This document shows positions 52,241 to 60,994 of a DNA stretch of 64,000 nt, one piece after another. Made by a program: the position numbers and the translations under genes. Below the pieces are notes generated by a model, which saw only the letters and a program-made list of their open reading frames with translations, was not told where the DNA came from and made no database searches. The DNA is taken from contig NZ_JAJOZR010000001.1 in the NCBI RefSeq assembly GCF_021168455.1, positions 248,001 to 312,000 of the forward strand, written 5' to 3'. Numbering within the stretch: the first letter of the stretch is position 1; the number at the start of each line of letters is the position of its first letter. The stretch is from Ferranicluibacter quercicola (GTDB lineage Bacteria > Pseudomonadota > Alphaproteobacteria > Rhizobiales > Rhizobiaceae).

Positions 52241-53730
52241 GCGTCTTCCTTTTGGTCGCCGAGCGCCGGCAGCGCCCGGGTGTCGCGGTGCGTGACGGTC
52301 TCGATCGTGTGGCGGGAGAGGGTGAGGACGCGGTCGGCGACGGCGTGGGCCTCGTCCGGATCGGACGTTGCAATGAGCGTGGCGCGTCCCCGCTGGCAGC
52401 GCAGCGCGTCGATGATATCCTGGCGGGCGCCGACATCGACCCCCTGGAAGGGTTCGTCGAGCAGCAGAATGCGGCTGTCGGCGGCATCCCAACGGGCGAG
52501 CACCACTTTCTGCTGGTTGCCGCCGGAGAGCGACCAGACCGAGGCATTCGGACCGCGGGCCTTGATGCCCAGCCGCTCGATGGCCTTCGTGGCCTCGCGG
52601 TTTTCCCGTCGTGCGTCGATGAAGCCAGAGGGATACCAGCGGGAAAGATGCGGCAGGCTGATCGTTTCGGCGATGCTCGCGCCCGGCCAGCCCGGCGGCA
52701 TGAAGGAGGAGCGATGGCGATCCTCGGCAGCCATGAAGACGCCGGCGGCGATGGCGTCGGCCGGTCCTCTCGGACGGTAGGGCAGGCCGGCGAGCGTCAT
52801 GGTGCCGGACGGCAAGGGATAGACGCCGAACAGCGTCGACAGGAGCCGGCTCTTGCCCGCACCAAGGACGCCCGTGATAGCGACGATCTCGCCCGCGTGA
52901 AGGGTCAGGTCGAACGGTACCCCGTCGGGCCGGAGCGTAACGCCGCGAAGCTGCAGGAGAGGTGTGCCGGGTGCGGCCGCCGCCCGTGCTTCGGTCGTGG
53001 GCAGCGCCCGCCCAATCATCGCCTCGATGGCGACGTCGAAATCGATCGGTCGCGCGAAGCACCCGACATCGCGTCCGTTGCGCAGGACGACGACGCGATC
53101 GGCCAGGGCCTGAAGATCGGCCGTGCGATGGGAGATGTAGAGAATGGCCAGGCCTTGCGCCTTTAGTCCCTGCAGAAGCGCATAGAGCCGATGGCTTTCC
53201 AGCGACGAAAGACTCGCGGTGGGCTCGTCGAGGATCAGCAGTTCGGCCTTGTTGGAAAGCGCGCGGGCGATGGCCACCAACTGCCGATCGGCCGTGCCGA
53301 GATCGCCGAAGCGGCGATCGAGCGGCAGGTCGATGCCCGTTCCCGTCAGAAGGCGGGCAGCCGATCGGCGAACCGAGGCCGAGGAGAGAAAGAAGGGCTG
53401 ACGGCCGTCGATGAAGCGGTCGAGCAGCAACGCATCGGCGACGGTGAGATCGGGAATGCCGACGACATCCGTCGACTGGTGTACGGTGACCACTCCGGCA
53501 CGCGCCGCTTCCGCTGGGCTCGCCGGGGCGTAAGGCGACCCTTTCCAGAGAATCTCGCCGCTATCGGCACTCTGAACGCCGGAGAGGATCTTCACGAGCG
53601 TCGATTTGCCCGCGCCGTTTGCGCCCATCAGGGCGACGATTTCTCCCGCCTCGACACGGAGCGACGCCGCATCCAGCGCACGCGTGGAGCCGAAGGAGAG
53701 GGAAAGCGAACGAATGTCGAGAAGCGGCAT
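52237..53730 (-). CDS. Ribose-type sugar ABC transporter ATPase (two cassettes)
   Basis: A 497-residue fusion of two cassettes. The first has Walker A GANGAGKST, a poor signature LGTADRQLVAIARAL and Walker B LLILDEPTASL. The second has GVLGAGKSR, signature LSGGNQQKVVLARW and Walker B ILLLDEPFQGVDVG. The start at 53730 (MPLLDIRSLSLSFG) was chosen over one 18 codons earlier that is Cys/Pro-rich and lacks cassette character. It is divergent from its presumed binding-protein gene at 54031, leaving a 300-base control region, an arrangement that allows the binding protein to be expressed more strongly. Confidence 0.93.
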   Translation of the reverse strand: MPLLDIRSLSLSFGSTRALDAASLRVEAGEIVALMGANGAGKSTLVKILSGVQSADSGEILWKGSPYAPASPAEAARAGVVTVHQSTDVVGIPDLTVADALLLDRFIDGRQPFFLSSASVRRSAARLLTGTGIDLPLDRRFGDLGTADRQLVAIARALSNKAELLILDEPTASLSSLESHRLYALLQGLKAQGLAILYISHRTADLQALADRVVVLRNGRDVGCFARPIDFDVAIEAMIGRALPTTEARAAAAPGTPLLQLRGVTLRPDGVPFDLTLHAGEIVAITGVLGAGKSRLLSTLFGVYPLPSGTMTLAGLPYRPRGPADAIAAGVFMAAEDRHRSSFMPPGWPGASIAETISLPHLSRWYPSGFIDARRENREATKAIERLGIKARGPNASVWSLSGGNQQKVVLARWDAADSRILLLDEPFQGVDVGARQDIIDALRCQRGRATLIATSDPDEAHAVADRVLTLSRHTIETVTHRDTRALPALGDQKEDA

Positions 53731-53808
53731 GGCGGGGTCTCCGGATGTTCGGCAAGGCGTGCCGCACCGATGGACCTGCGGCAAGGCGGGCTCCGGTCAT
53801 TGTCGAGT

Positions 53809-53922
53809 GCATTTGTAGAATATTATTGCGTGGCCACGGCGGCGGTCGCCTTTGCTGAAGCCACAGAGGGAGTGGGCCTCGGCGCGCGACGTTCTACGCC
53901 CGGCGCGGCATTTGTAAAATGC
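53809..53922. promoter_or_regulatory. Repeated GCATTTGTA elements in the divergent sugar ABC control region
   Basis: GCATTTGTA occurs at 53809-53817 and again at 53908-53916, where it forms a perfect palindrome GCATTT-GTA-AAATGC (53908-53922). The sites lie between the divergent ATPase and binding-protein genes, 99 bases apart, a spacing that could suit looping by one regulator. No regulator gene is adjacent. Confidence 0.45.
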
Positions 53923-54030
53923 ATCCGCAAACGCGGAGAATGGCGATATTTATTCTCTACCAAATTAATAGACAACATGGCCTGATAGGTAAACGCTCGA
54001 TCCGGCGTCGTTCAACGGGAACCCACGACC

Positions 54031-55077
54031 ATGAAGCCCTTCCTCCGTCTTGCTCTTTCCACCGCCACGCTCCCTCTCTTCCTCGCGCTGCCCGCGCAGG
54101 CCGCGGGACTTCCCGGCGCGCCGGCACCGTTCGACAAGGGCGGCGCAAAGATTGCTCTGATCAGCTACATTTCTGCCGGCGACTTCTTCCAGGCCTATCA
54201 GGCGGGAGCGGAGGCGCAGGCCAAGGCGCTCGGCGTCGATCTCCGGGTGTTTCCCGGCCGGCAGAATGCGAGCGAACAGCGCGAGCAGATTCTGCAGGCC
54301 ATCAATCTCGGCGTCGATGGCATCGTGATCGATCACGGCCTGCCGGAATCGCTCGGCGACGTGGTCGAACAGGCCTTGAGCAAAAACATCAAGGTGGTCG
54401 CCTTCGACGTCAATCTGGACAATCCGAAGATCCCGCAGGTGGAGCAATCCGACCACTGGCTCGCGGAACTCGCTCTCGACAAGGCCATCAAGGACAATGG
54501 CACGGCCTTCAAGGCGGGCTATGTCTATGTCGCCGGCTTCGCGCCGCTCGACCGCCGCAACGAGGTCTGGGAAAAGGTGAAGGCCGCGCATCCCGGCATC
54601 GAGCAGAAGGCGCATTTCGGCAGCGTCAGCGACACCAGCGCCGCGACGACGGCCGATCAGGCCAAGGCGGCGCTGCAGGCAAACCCGGATATCACCGTTG
54701 TCTTTGCGCCCTATGACGAGTTTGCGCGGGGTGTGAAGCTGGCGCTTGCCGATCTCGGCCGGTCCGATGCGGTGAAGATCTATTCGGCGGATGTCTCCAC
54801 CGCCGATATCCAGGAGATCACCGAGACCGGCAGCCCCTGGGTCGCGACGGCTGCGACCAACCCGGCCGTCGTCGGCGCGGTTTCGATCCGCGCGGCGGCG
54901 CTGCAGATCGCCGGCCAGCCCGTGCCGCCGCGGATCGTCGTGGAGCCCCTGCTGATCACGCAGGACGAGCTTCGCACAGCCGGCGTCCAGACGATCGAGG
55001 ACCTCGCCCGGAAGATCCCGGCCTTCTCGACCAGTGCAGCCGTGACGGCCGACTGGATCCCCGCTCCGGCCTTCTGA
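54031..55077 (+). CDS. Sugar ABC transporter substrate-binding protein (Peripla_BP_4)
   Basis: A 348-residue periplasmic protein. The signal peptide MKPFLRLALSTATLPLFLALPAQA is clear. The mature part has KIALISYISAGDFFQAYQAG as first strand and ligand loop, DGIVIDHGLPESLGDVVEQAL, VVAFDVNLDN and TVVFAPYDEFARG, matching ribose/galactose-type binding proteins. The first loop, with two aromatic residues, differs from the RbsB-like protein at 3075, so the ligand differs. It is divergent from the ATPase-permease pair. A small ORF follows 48 bases downstream. Confidence 0.9.
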   Translation: MKPFLRLALSTATLPLFLALPAQAAGLPGAPAPFDKGGAKIALISYISAGDFFQAYQAGAEAQAKALGVDLRVFPGRQNASEQREQILQAINLGVDGIVIDHGLPESLGDVVEQALSKNIKVVAFDVNLDNPKIPQVEQSDHWLAELALDKAIKDNGTAFKAGYVYVAGFAPLDRRNEVWEKVKAAHPGIEQKAHFGSVSDTSAATTADQAKAALQANPDITVVFAPYDEFARGVKLALADLGRSDAVKIYSADVSTADIQEITETGSPWVATAATNPAVVGAVSIRAAALQIAGQPVPPRIVVEPLLITQDELRTAGVQTIEDLARKIPAFSTSAAVTADWIPAPAF

Positions 55078-55125
55078 CCCGCAATCGACGGCGGGACGGC
55101 GACGCAACCTCGAAGGAGGAACGAT

Positions 55126-55317
55126 ATGGCAGGCGTACGGCATGTCCTGCGGCTGGAAAGTCTGCGCGACGATCTGGAAACCCGCCTGTTTCTCCACGAG
55201 GAACGTCGCTGTCTCGGCGATGAAGAGGTGGACGACGGTACTGGGCAGGACCTGAAAGTCCGCATCCGGGACCTCTCCCGGGAAATCAGCGCCCTGCGCC
55301 AGTGCGCGGGGTGCTAG
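55126..55317 (+). CDS. Small hypothetical protein (63 residues)
   Basis: I do not recognise this protein. The ATG is preceded by a strong GAAGGAGGAACG site, and the frame starts 48 bases after the sugar-binding-protein stop, so it could be the second gene of that transcript. The sequence is charged and helix-prone: LRLESLRDDLETRLFLHEERRCLG, an acidic middle (DEEVDDG), then LKVRIRDLSREISALRQ. It ends CAGC; the last two Cys are spaced by two residues. No membrane segment or signal peptide is present. It may be a regulatory or metal-binding small protein, or a fortuitous ORF. Confidence 0.5.
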   Translation: MAGVRHVLRLESLRDDLETRLFLHEERRCLGDEEVDDGTGQDLKVRIRDLSREISALRQCAGC

Positions 55318-55614
55318 CATATTTTTCGGGTCAAGCTGTTCGGGCTGCCGTTCTCTGATGACGGCGCGCGAGGACAGCCGGGCGCGCTTCATTCGCCTTG
55401 CACGGACCGCGCGCTATCGTGGCCAAATACCCGGCGAGATCGGCTGCGCTCTCTCGCGCCTATCGATCCGTGCGGGCCGGATCGTCTCGCCCCGTCGCGC
55501 ATCTCATGTCTCGCAAACCTTCGCGAGATCTTACGGATGTCAAAGAGCACGCAGCTGATGTAGCAATATCTCCGGAGGGCGGCATACGGCAGCTGCAGGG
55601 AGTGACTTCATCCG

Positions 55615-56961
55615 ATGCTCGAATGGCTTCAGCTTCAACTGTCTGCCGCATTGCCGGGGCGCTCGACATCCGACGAGCAGTCGCGGCGGCTGCACGATGC
55701 GGAACTTGCGGGTCTGGCGACCGCGTTCCGCGTCCGGCTCTGTGCCGTGGCCGTCATCGCGCTGTGGCTGCTGGTCAGCACCGCCTGGCCGCGCAATATG
55801 TACTATCTCTCCGTCAGTCTCGCCTTCCTTGCTCTCAGCTATATTCCCTACGCAACCCGGCGTCACCCGGCCGCCTGGACGATCAAGCTCGCCTGCACCA
55901 TCCTCGACGTCGCCCTCATCACGTCCACCATCCTTCTTCCGCCCTTCGGCGACTTTGCGTCCGACTGGCCGATCCAGACGCGGACGCGGGGTCCGGAATT
56001 TTCCTATGTGCTTCTGCTGCTCGCCGAATCCGCGCTGACCTATTCGCCGATCCTCGTTGTCTGGACCGGGGGTATCATCATTGCGGTCTGGTCTTTCGGC
56101 ATCAACACGATCTACGACAGGGTGGATACCGTGCGGTTCACGGATGCCGGCGACCTGACGGAGATGCAGGCGCTGGACCGTTTCCTCGATCCCTATTTCG
56201 TGGGGCTTACCCAGATGTGGGTGCAGGTGGTGACGACCGGCCTCTTCACGCTGTTCCTCGCCATTGCGGTTCTGCGCAGCCGCAACACGCTGATCGCCCA
56301 GATCAAGGACAATGCCGTCCGCGAATCTCTCGCACGCTATGTGTCGCCCGATGTCGCGCACGCCATGGGAGACGGTGTTTCGAGCTTCGGCGCGCCTTCC
56401 AAGCGCGCGGTCGCGGTGATGTTCGTGGATATCGTCGGCTTTACGCGCATGGCGGAAAAGCGTTCGCCCGAGCAGGCGCTGGCGCTTCTGCGGAGTTTTC
56501 AGAAACGCGGATGCGATGTGCTTTTTGCCTGCGACGGCACGCTCGACAAGTTCCTGGGCGATGGCTTCATGGCGACCTTTGGTGGGGTCGAGCCGCAGAC
56601 CGATGCGGGCGGGCGCGCGCTTTCCTGCGCCTTCGATCTTCTGGACGCCTATGCGGCATGGAATGCCAAGCGGCTGTTGCGTGGCGCCGAGCCGGTTCGG
56701 GTGGCGATCGGTCTGCACTTCGGCGAGGTGATCGTCGGCAATGTGGGGACGAGCGAACGCCGGGAATTCACCGTCATCGGCGACGTCGTCAATGTGGCAA
56801 GCCGGCTGGAGCGCGCCACGCGGGATCTGGAGGGTCGGCTTGTGGTATCGGACGCCTGCCTGCAGGCTGCAGGAGGGCTTCCGCCCGGTCGCAGCTTCAC
56901 CCGCACGCTGACGGTGGAGATCCGCGGCCGGGATCACCCGGTGCGCGCGCATCTGGCGTGA
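55615..56961 (+). CDS. Membrane class III adenylate/guanylate cyclase
   Basis: A 448-residue signalling enzyme. The N-terminal half has about six hydrophobic segments with a loop containing FDRFLDPYF-like sequence (ALDRFLDPYFVGL). The class III catalytic domain starts near residue 240 (ARYVSPDVAHAM). The first metal-binding Asp is in VMFVDIVGFTRMAE; the substrate segment is LDKFLGDGFMATFG with second metal Asp; and EFTVIGDVVNVASRLE supplies the transition-state residues. The Lys in DKFLGD favours adenylate cyclase specificity. Rhizobia encode many such cyclases. Regulation is probably by the membrane part. The start has only a weak upstream site (GGAGTG). Its stop is 12 bases from the convergent DUF882 gene. 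Confidence 0.9.
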   Translation: MLEWLQLQLSAALPGRSTSDEQSRRLHDAELAGLATAFRVRLCAVAVIALWLLVSTAWPRNMYYLSVSLAFLALSYIPYATRRHPAAWTIKLACTILDVALITSTILLPPFGDFASDWPIQTRTRGPEFSYVLLLLAESALTYSPILVVWTGGIIIAVWSFGINTIYDRVDTVRFTDAGDLTEMQALDRFLDPYFVGLTQMWVQVVTTGLFTLFLAIAVLRSRNTLIAQIKDNAVRESLARYVSPDVAHAMGDGVSSFGAPSKRAVAVMFVDIVGFTRMAEKRSPEQALALLRSFQKRGCDVLFACDGTLDKFLGDGFMATFGGVEPQTDAGGRALSCAFDLLDAYAAWNAKRLLRGAEPVRVAIGLHFGEVIVGNVGTSERREFTVIGDVVNVASRLERATRDLEGRLVVSDACLQAAGGLPPGRSFTRTLTVEIRGRDHPVRAHLA

Positions 56962-56973
56962 TGGCAGGCGGCG

Positions 56974-58353
56974 TCAGCCGTCCCGCGCGAAGCGATCCGT
57001 ACGAAACGGGACCGACGGAACGGATGCACCGCGGCGATGTCCGGAGATCTCGTCGGCGCCGACAGCGACGCTGGCGGCGGCCGCCGCAACGCCTCGCCGC
57101 AGGTATCCCGGAAGCGCGAGGCGGTGGAGCGTATCGGTACGGGCCAGCGCCCAGCCGAGCAACGACCGGCCCGAGACGGTCCATGCAGGCGGCGCGGTCT
57201 GCCGTCCAGCAGCAAGGGTTGTCTCCGCGGGTGTCGGCTGTCGCAGGGTGCGCCCGGCGAGCGCGAGCCCCGCGCGGGCCGTGAACAGAGGGGAGGGCAC
57301 GAAAGCGGACGTGCTCGGGGGCGTGGCGCTCCGTTCACCCTGTGCCCCCGTCGCGGTCTGTTCTTGCACCAGGGGGGCGCGGAACGTGGGAACGGGCACG
57401 CTGAGCGCTGCGAGATCGGCAAAGACGGCCGGCCGGGTGTCCGGTACCGGCCGCGTCTGGAGATCGAGCGCTTCCTGGGCTCGGCTTCTGTGTGTCGGCA
57501 GCAGGGCCGTAACGAGGCCCGCGCCGGTTTTCGACGTCGTCCCGGATGGTGGGCGTGCCTCCGCACGTGTCGTCACGACGATCGACGTGGCGGAGACCCG
57601 GCGCTTGTAGTCCGTCATGGCGCTGTCGTAGCCCGGCAAGGCTCGCCCGTCCGAGGGCAGATGCAGGGTCTTGCCGTCCGGGAAGATGCGAACGAGCTCC
57701 TGGCGCGACATCCGCGGCCATGCACGCACATTGCCGACATCGAGATGAACGAAGGGCGAGCCGGATGTCGGGTAGTAACCGACACCGCCGGCCTGCAGCT
57801 GCATGGCGATCGCACGGAGCTTCGCCAGGCTCACGCCGGGAATGAAGAAGTCCATGGCCTTGCCCAGTGTATGCTGGCTGTTCTTGGCGACGCCGGAGCT
57901 GCGGGACCGGCCGCGAAGCATGCTGTTGGTGGCGGGCGAACGATAGGCCGAAACGATGTTGATGTGGCTTTTGGCACCGCTGCGCGCATAGATCTCCCAG
58001 ACGAGGTCGAGCAGACGGGGGTCCATGCGGGCGGGCTCGTTGCGGCGCCAGTCGCGCAACAGCCGGTTGACCTGCGCAAGCCCCTTCGCATCGTATTGCC
58101 CGTTCCGCTTGAAGGTGATCGTCGCCCGCTCGCCTGTGTGGGTGAAGAACAGTTTCAGAGCGCGATCCTCGGCCATCGCCTCGAAGGCGCCGAGCGTCAG
58201 CGCCGATAACGCGATGGCGACGATGGCCGATACGCGCGCAGCGGATTGTGCCGCGGCTTCGAGAGCCCTGCGGGCGCCGGGCGGTAGCAGGCCAACAACA
58301 CAGGCGGCCACGGGACGGTCAAACACGGCAATTCCAATCTCTGCGAGACACAT
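56974..58353 (-). CDS. DUF882/YcbK-like peptidase M15 family protein
   Basis: A 459-residue protein likely to act on the cell wall. A hydrophobic N-terminal segment (about residues 42-60) ends at EAMA and may be a signal or anchor. The DUF882 domain (residues 62-220) has INIVSAYRSPATNSMLRG, the zinc motif SQHTLGKAMDFF and the FVHLDVG strand, with the His-Asp-His arrangement of D,D-carboxypeptidase-like enzymes. The C-terminal 230 residues are Pro/Ala/Thr-rich with low complexity and probably disordered; this tail is longer than in YcbK itself. It is convergent with the cyclase and divergent from the peroxidase gene. Confidence 0.8.
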   Translation of the reverse strand: MCLAEIGIAVFDRPVAACVVGLLPPGARRALEAAAQSAARVSAIVAIALSALTLGAFEAMAEDRALKLFFTHTGERATITFKRNGQYDAKGLAQVNRLLRDWRRNEPARMDPRLLDLVWEIYARSGAKSHINIVSAYRSPATNSMLRGRSRSSGVAKNSQHTLGKAMDFFIPGVSLAKLRAIAMQLQAGGVGYYPTSGSPFVHLDVGNVRAWPRMSRQELVRIFPDGKTLHLPSDGRALPGYDSAMTDYKRRVSATSIVVTTRAEARPPSGTTSKTGAGLVTALLPTHRSRAQEALDLQTRPVPDTRPAVFADLAALSVPVPTFRAPLVQEQTATGAQGERSATPPSTSAFVPSPLFTARAGLALAGRTLRQPTPAETTLAAGRQTAPPAWTVSGRSLLGWALARTDTLHRLALPGYLRRGVAAAAASVAVGADEISGHRRGASVPSVPFRTDRFARDG

Positions 58354-58519
58354 GGAAGACCGGCGTTCGGCGCCGGCCCGTTCGTTTGGCCGATATTATG
58401 GTCAACGAAGACTTAACAAGACATTGATGGAGAGGGCGAACGTGCATTGTCGAGATGACGGCGAGCAAACGAGCGGGCCGGGTTCGCCTCAAGCGTCCAT
58501 CCTCCGACGATCAAGTAAA

Positions 58520-58574
58520 TTGTGCACAAATCAATTGACGGTAATTGACATACATAAGATGACAGCTGTATGGA
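58520..58574 (+). promoter_or_regulatory. Candidate promoter and operator of the ohr/osmC gene
   Basis: A palindrome TTGTGCACAA (58520-58529) lies upstream of TTGACA (58545-58550) and TATGGA (58569-58574, 18-base spacer). OhrR-like repressors bind AT-rich palindromes with TTGTA-like ends; no ohrR gene is present in this window. Confidence 0.35.
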
Positions 58575-58624
58575 GTGTGCGCAATCGAATTGCCAGCCAA
58601 CGAATTTTATCTGAGGAGAAGACC

Positions 58625-59056
58625 ATGTCTGTCGATGCAAAGTACAAGACCAGCGCCACGGCGTCCGGCGGCGGCCGTGACGGCAAAACCGCGCTTTCCG
58701 ATGGCACGCTCGACCTGCAGCTCGTTGTTCCCAAGGAACTCGGCGGCCCTGGCGGTGACGGCGCTAACCCGGAAAAGCTCTTCGCGCTCGGCTACTCCGC
58801 CTGCTTCCTCGGTGCGATGCGCGTCGCTGCCTCGCAGCTCAAGACCAAGGTTCCCGACGGCTCGACCGTCGCAGCTACCATCGGCATCGGACCGCGGTCG
58901 GAAGGCGGGTTCGGGATCACGGCAGCCCTCGATGTCTACCTGCCGGGACTGGACGATGCCGACGCGCAGACGCTGGTCGAGGTCACCCACGGCATCTGCC
59001 CCTACTCGAACGCCATCAAGGCCAGCGTCGACGTCGATTTCACGATCCGACACTAA
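58625..59056 (+). CDS. ohr: Organic hydroperoxide resistance protein, Ohr/OsmC family
   Basis: A 143-residue thiol peroxidase that reduces organic peroxides in the cytoplasm. The two reactive Cys are in YSACFLGAMRVAA and THGICPYSNAIK, as in the Ohr subgroup. The N-terminus YKTSATASGGGRDG and the GANPEKLFALGYSAC stretch are also typical. It is a homodimer in known cases, recycled by lipoylated proteins. The ATG at 58625 follows TGAGGAGAAG. It appears monocistronic. Lack of a neighbouring ohrR suggests control by a remote regulator. Confidence 0.93.
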   Translation: MSVDAKYKTSATASGGGRDGKTALSDGTLDLQLVVPKELGGPGGDGANPEKLFALGYSACFLGAMRVAASQLKTKVPDGSTVAATIGIGPRSEGGFGITAALDVYLPGLDDADAQTLVEVTHGICPYSNAIKASVDVDFTIRH

Positions 59057-59308
59057 GTTGCCGCCCGGCGTGCGGAACGGCCAGACGACGGGTGGATGGC
59101 TGCTGTAGAGCGGCGATCCCTCCGTGCGAGCAACAACGCACCATTGACCCCGAACGAAACCTTGAAGGCGTATCTCGCAGGCCGAGGCCGTTGCCAAGGT
59201 CATCGAGGACGCGGCCAAAGGCGGTGACGTGACCGCCAGCGGAACGGTGGCCGGCAGCGGCCGCCGTTCCGTGACGAGACGCATGTTCGCCATCCGCTCC
59301 ATGCTCCA

Positions 59309-60994
59309 TCAGGACGCTTGACGGCGCTCCGGATCCGGAACGGGAACGGCTTTCATCAATGCCCGCGTGTACGCATCCTGTGGGTCTTCGAACACGGCGC
59401 GGCGCGCGCCCATTTCGACGATGCGTCCGGACCGCATGACCGCGACGTTGTGCGACATTCGCTCGATCACCGCCATGTCGTGCGAGATCAAGAGATAGGC
59501 GAGCCCCATCGTTTCCTGCAGCTCCAGCATGAGATCGAGCACGCGGCCGCGAACGGAGACATCGAGCGCTGCCACGCTTTCATCCGCAACGATCAGTTTC
59601 GGACCCAGGGTCAAGGCGCGGGCGATGCAGATCCGCTGGCGCTGGCCGCCGGAGAACTCGTGTGGATAGCGGCTGGCCGCCTCCGGCGGCAGTCCGACGC
59701 GACGCAGCAGCTCCGCGACCCGGTCTTCCCTTTCGCCCTTGTTGGCCAGGCCATGGATGATCAAGGGTTCGGCAATGGCCGCCCCGACGGCCATGCGCGG
59801 GTCGAGCGAGGCATAGGGGTCCTGAAAGATCATCTGCGCGCTGCGTCGCACCGGCCGCATCTGGCGCTGGCTCAGGCCGCCGATATTCCGGCCGTCGATG
59901 ACCACGTTGCCGTCGAAGGGAATGAGGCCGAGCACGGCCTTGCCGGTCGTGGACTTGCCGGACCCGCTTTCGCCGACAAGGCCGAGCGTCTGGCCGGGAA
60001 GGATCTCGAAGGACACATCGTTGACGACCGGCAGAGACGGCGTTGTGCCGAACGGCCAACCCGTTGATCTGCTGCCATAAGTGACTAAAAGTTTCTGGAC
60101 GGTCAGGATGGGCTGGGGATCGAACGGGGGATTTTCTGCGGTCTGCGGGCTGACCCGCGGCGGGCCGTCGGTTCCGGCATGAGCGCCGAGCCGCGGCACG
60201 GCTGCCAGAAGCTCGCGCGTGTAGCGCTCGCGTGGCGCGTTGAAAAGCGGCACGATGTCGCCCTGCTCGATGATCCGGCCGGATTGCATGATGACGACAC
60301 GGTCGGCCATCTGGGCGACGACGCCCATGTCATGCGTGATCAGGATGATCGAGGCGCCGAACTCGCGCTTCAACCCGTTGATCAGCTTGAGGATCTGAGC
60401 CTGCACGGTGACATCGAGCGCCGTCGTCGGCTCGTCGGCGATCAGCACTTTCGGCCGGCATGACAGCGCCATGGCGATCATCACCCGCTGGCGCATGCCG
60501 CCGGACAATTCGTGGGGAAACTGCTTGAGCCGCCTGGCGGGTTCGGTCATCTCGACGGCGTCGAGCATTCGCAAGGCGACGGCTTCGGCGCTTTTTCCCT
60601 CGGAGCCCTGATGTTCGCGGATCGCTTCGGTCAGTTGCGCACCGATCGACATGACCGGGTTCAGCGATGTCATCGGTTCCTGAAACACCATCGCGATATC
60701 GCCGCCACGCACGCTGCGCATGGCGCTGTTGGACAGGCGCGAGAGCTCCCGACCCTGCAGCGCGATGCTGCCGCCGGCAATCTGCAGCGAGGCTTTTGGC
60801 AGAAGACCCATGATCGCGAGCGATGTCACGGATTTGCCCGATCCGCTCTCGCCCGCGATGCACAGCGTTTCCCCGACGGCCAGGGCAAAGCTGATGTCGT
60901 CGATCACCCGCCGCAAACCTTCCGGCGTTCGCGCATCGACGCATAGCCGGTCGACGGTGAGGACCGGCGGAGTGACCAAGGCAGAGACCGTCAC
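59309..60994 (-). CDS. Peptide-type ABC transporter, fused dual ATPase
   Basis: A 561-residue fusion of DppD-like and DppF-like cassettes. The first has GESGSGKSV, signature LSGGMRQRVMIAMAL and Walker B VLIADEPTTALDVT. The second has GESGSGKSTT, QMIFQDPYASLDPR, signature FSGGQRQRICIARAL and LIVADESVAALDVS; the Glu of the last Walker B is followed by Ser in place of Pro. The GTG start overlaps the stop of the formamidase gene (GTGA), so the two are translated together. It serves the permease and binding protein encoded upstream. Confidence 0.92.
   Translation of the reverse strand: MTVSALVTPPVLTVDRLCVDARTPEGLRRVIDDISFALAVGETLCIAGESGSGKSVTSLAIMGLLPKASLQIAGGSIALQGRELSRLSNSAMRSVRGGDIAMVFQEPMTSLNPVMSIGAQLTEAIREHQGSEGKSAEAVALRMLDAVEMTEPARRLKQFPHELSGGMRQRVMIAMALSCRPKVLIADEPTTALDVTVQAQILKLINGLKREFGASIILITHDMGVVAQMADRVVIMQSGRIIEQGDIVPLFNAPRERYTRELLAAVPRLGAHAGTDGPPRVSPQTAENPPFDPQPILTVQKLLVTYGSRSTGWPFGTTPSLPVVNDVSFEILPGQTLGLVGESGSGKSTTGKAVLGLIPFDGNVVIDGRNIGGLSQRQMRPVRRSAQMIFQDPYASLDPRMAVGAAIAEPLIIHGLANKGEREDRVAELLRRVGLPPEAASRYPHEFSGGQRQRICIARALTLGPKLIVADESVAALDVSVRGRVLDLMLELQETMGLAYLLISHDMAVIERMSHNVAVMRSGRIVEMGARRAVFEDPQDAYTRALMKAVPVPDPERRQAS

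Noticed and set aside
49185..52547. Minus-strand open frame of 1120 codons across the smaller repeat gene and the sugar permease
   Set aside because: It mixes the antisense of the repeats with an out-of-frame reading of the permease and ATPase genes, and has no start signal or coherent domain.
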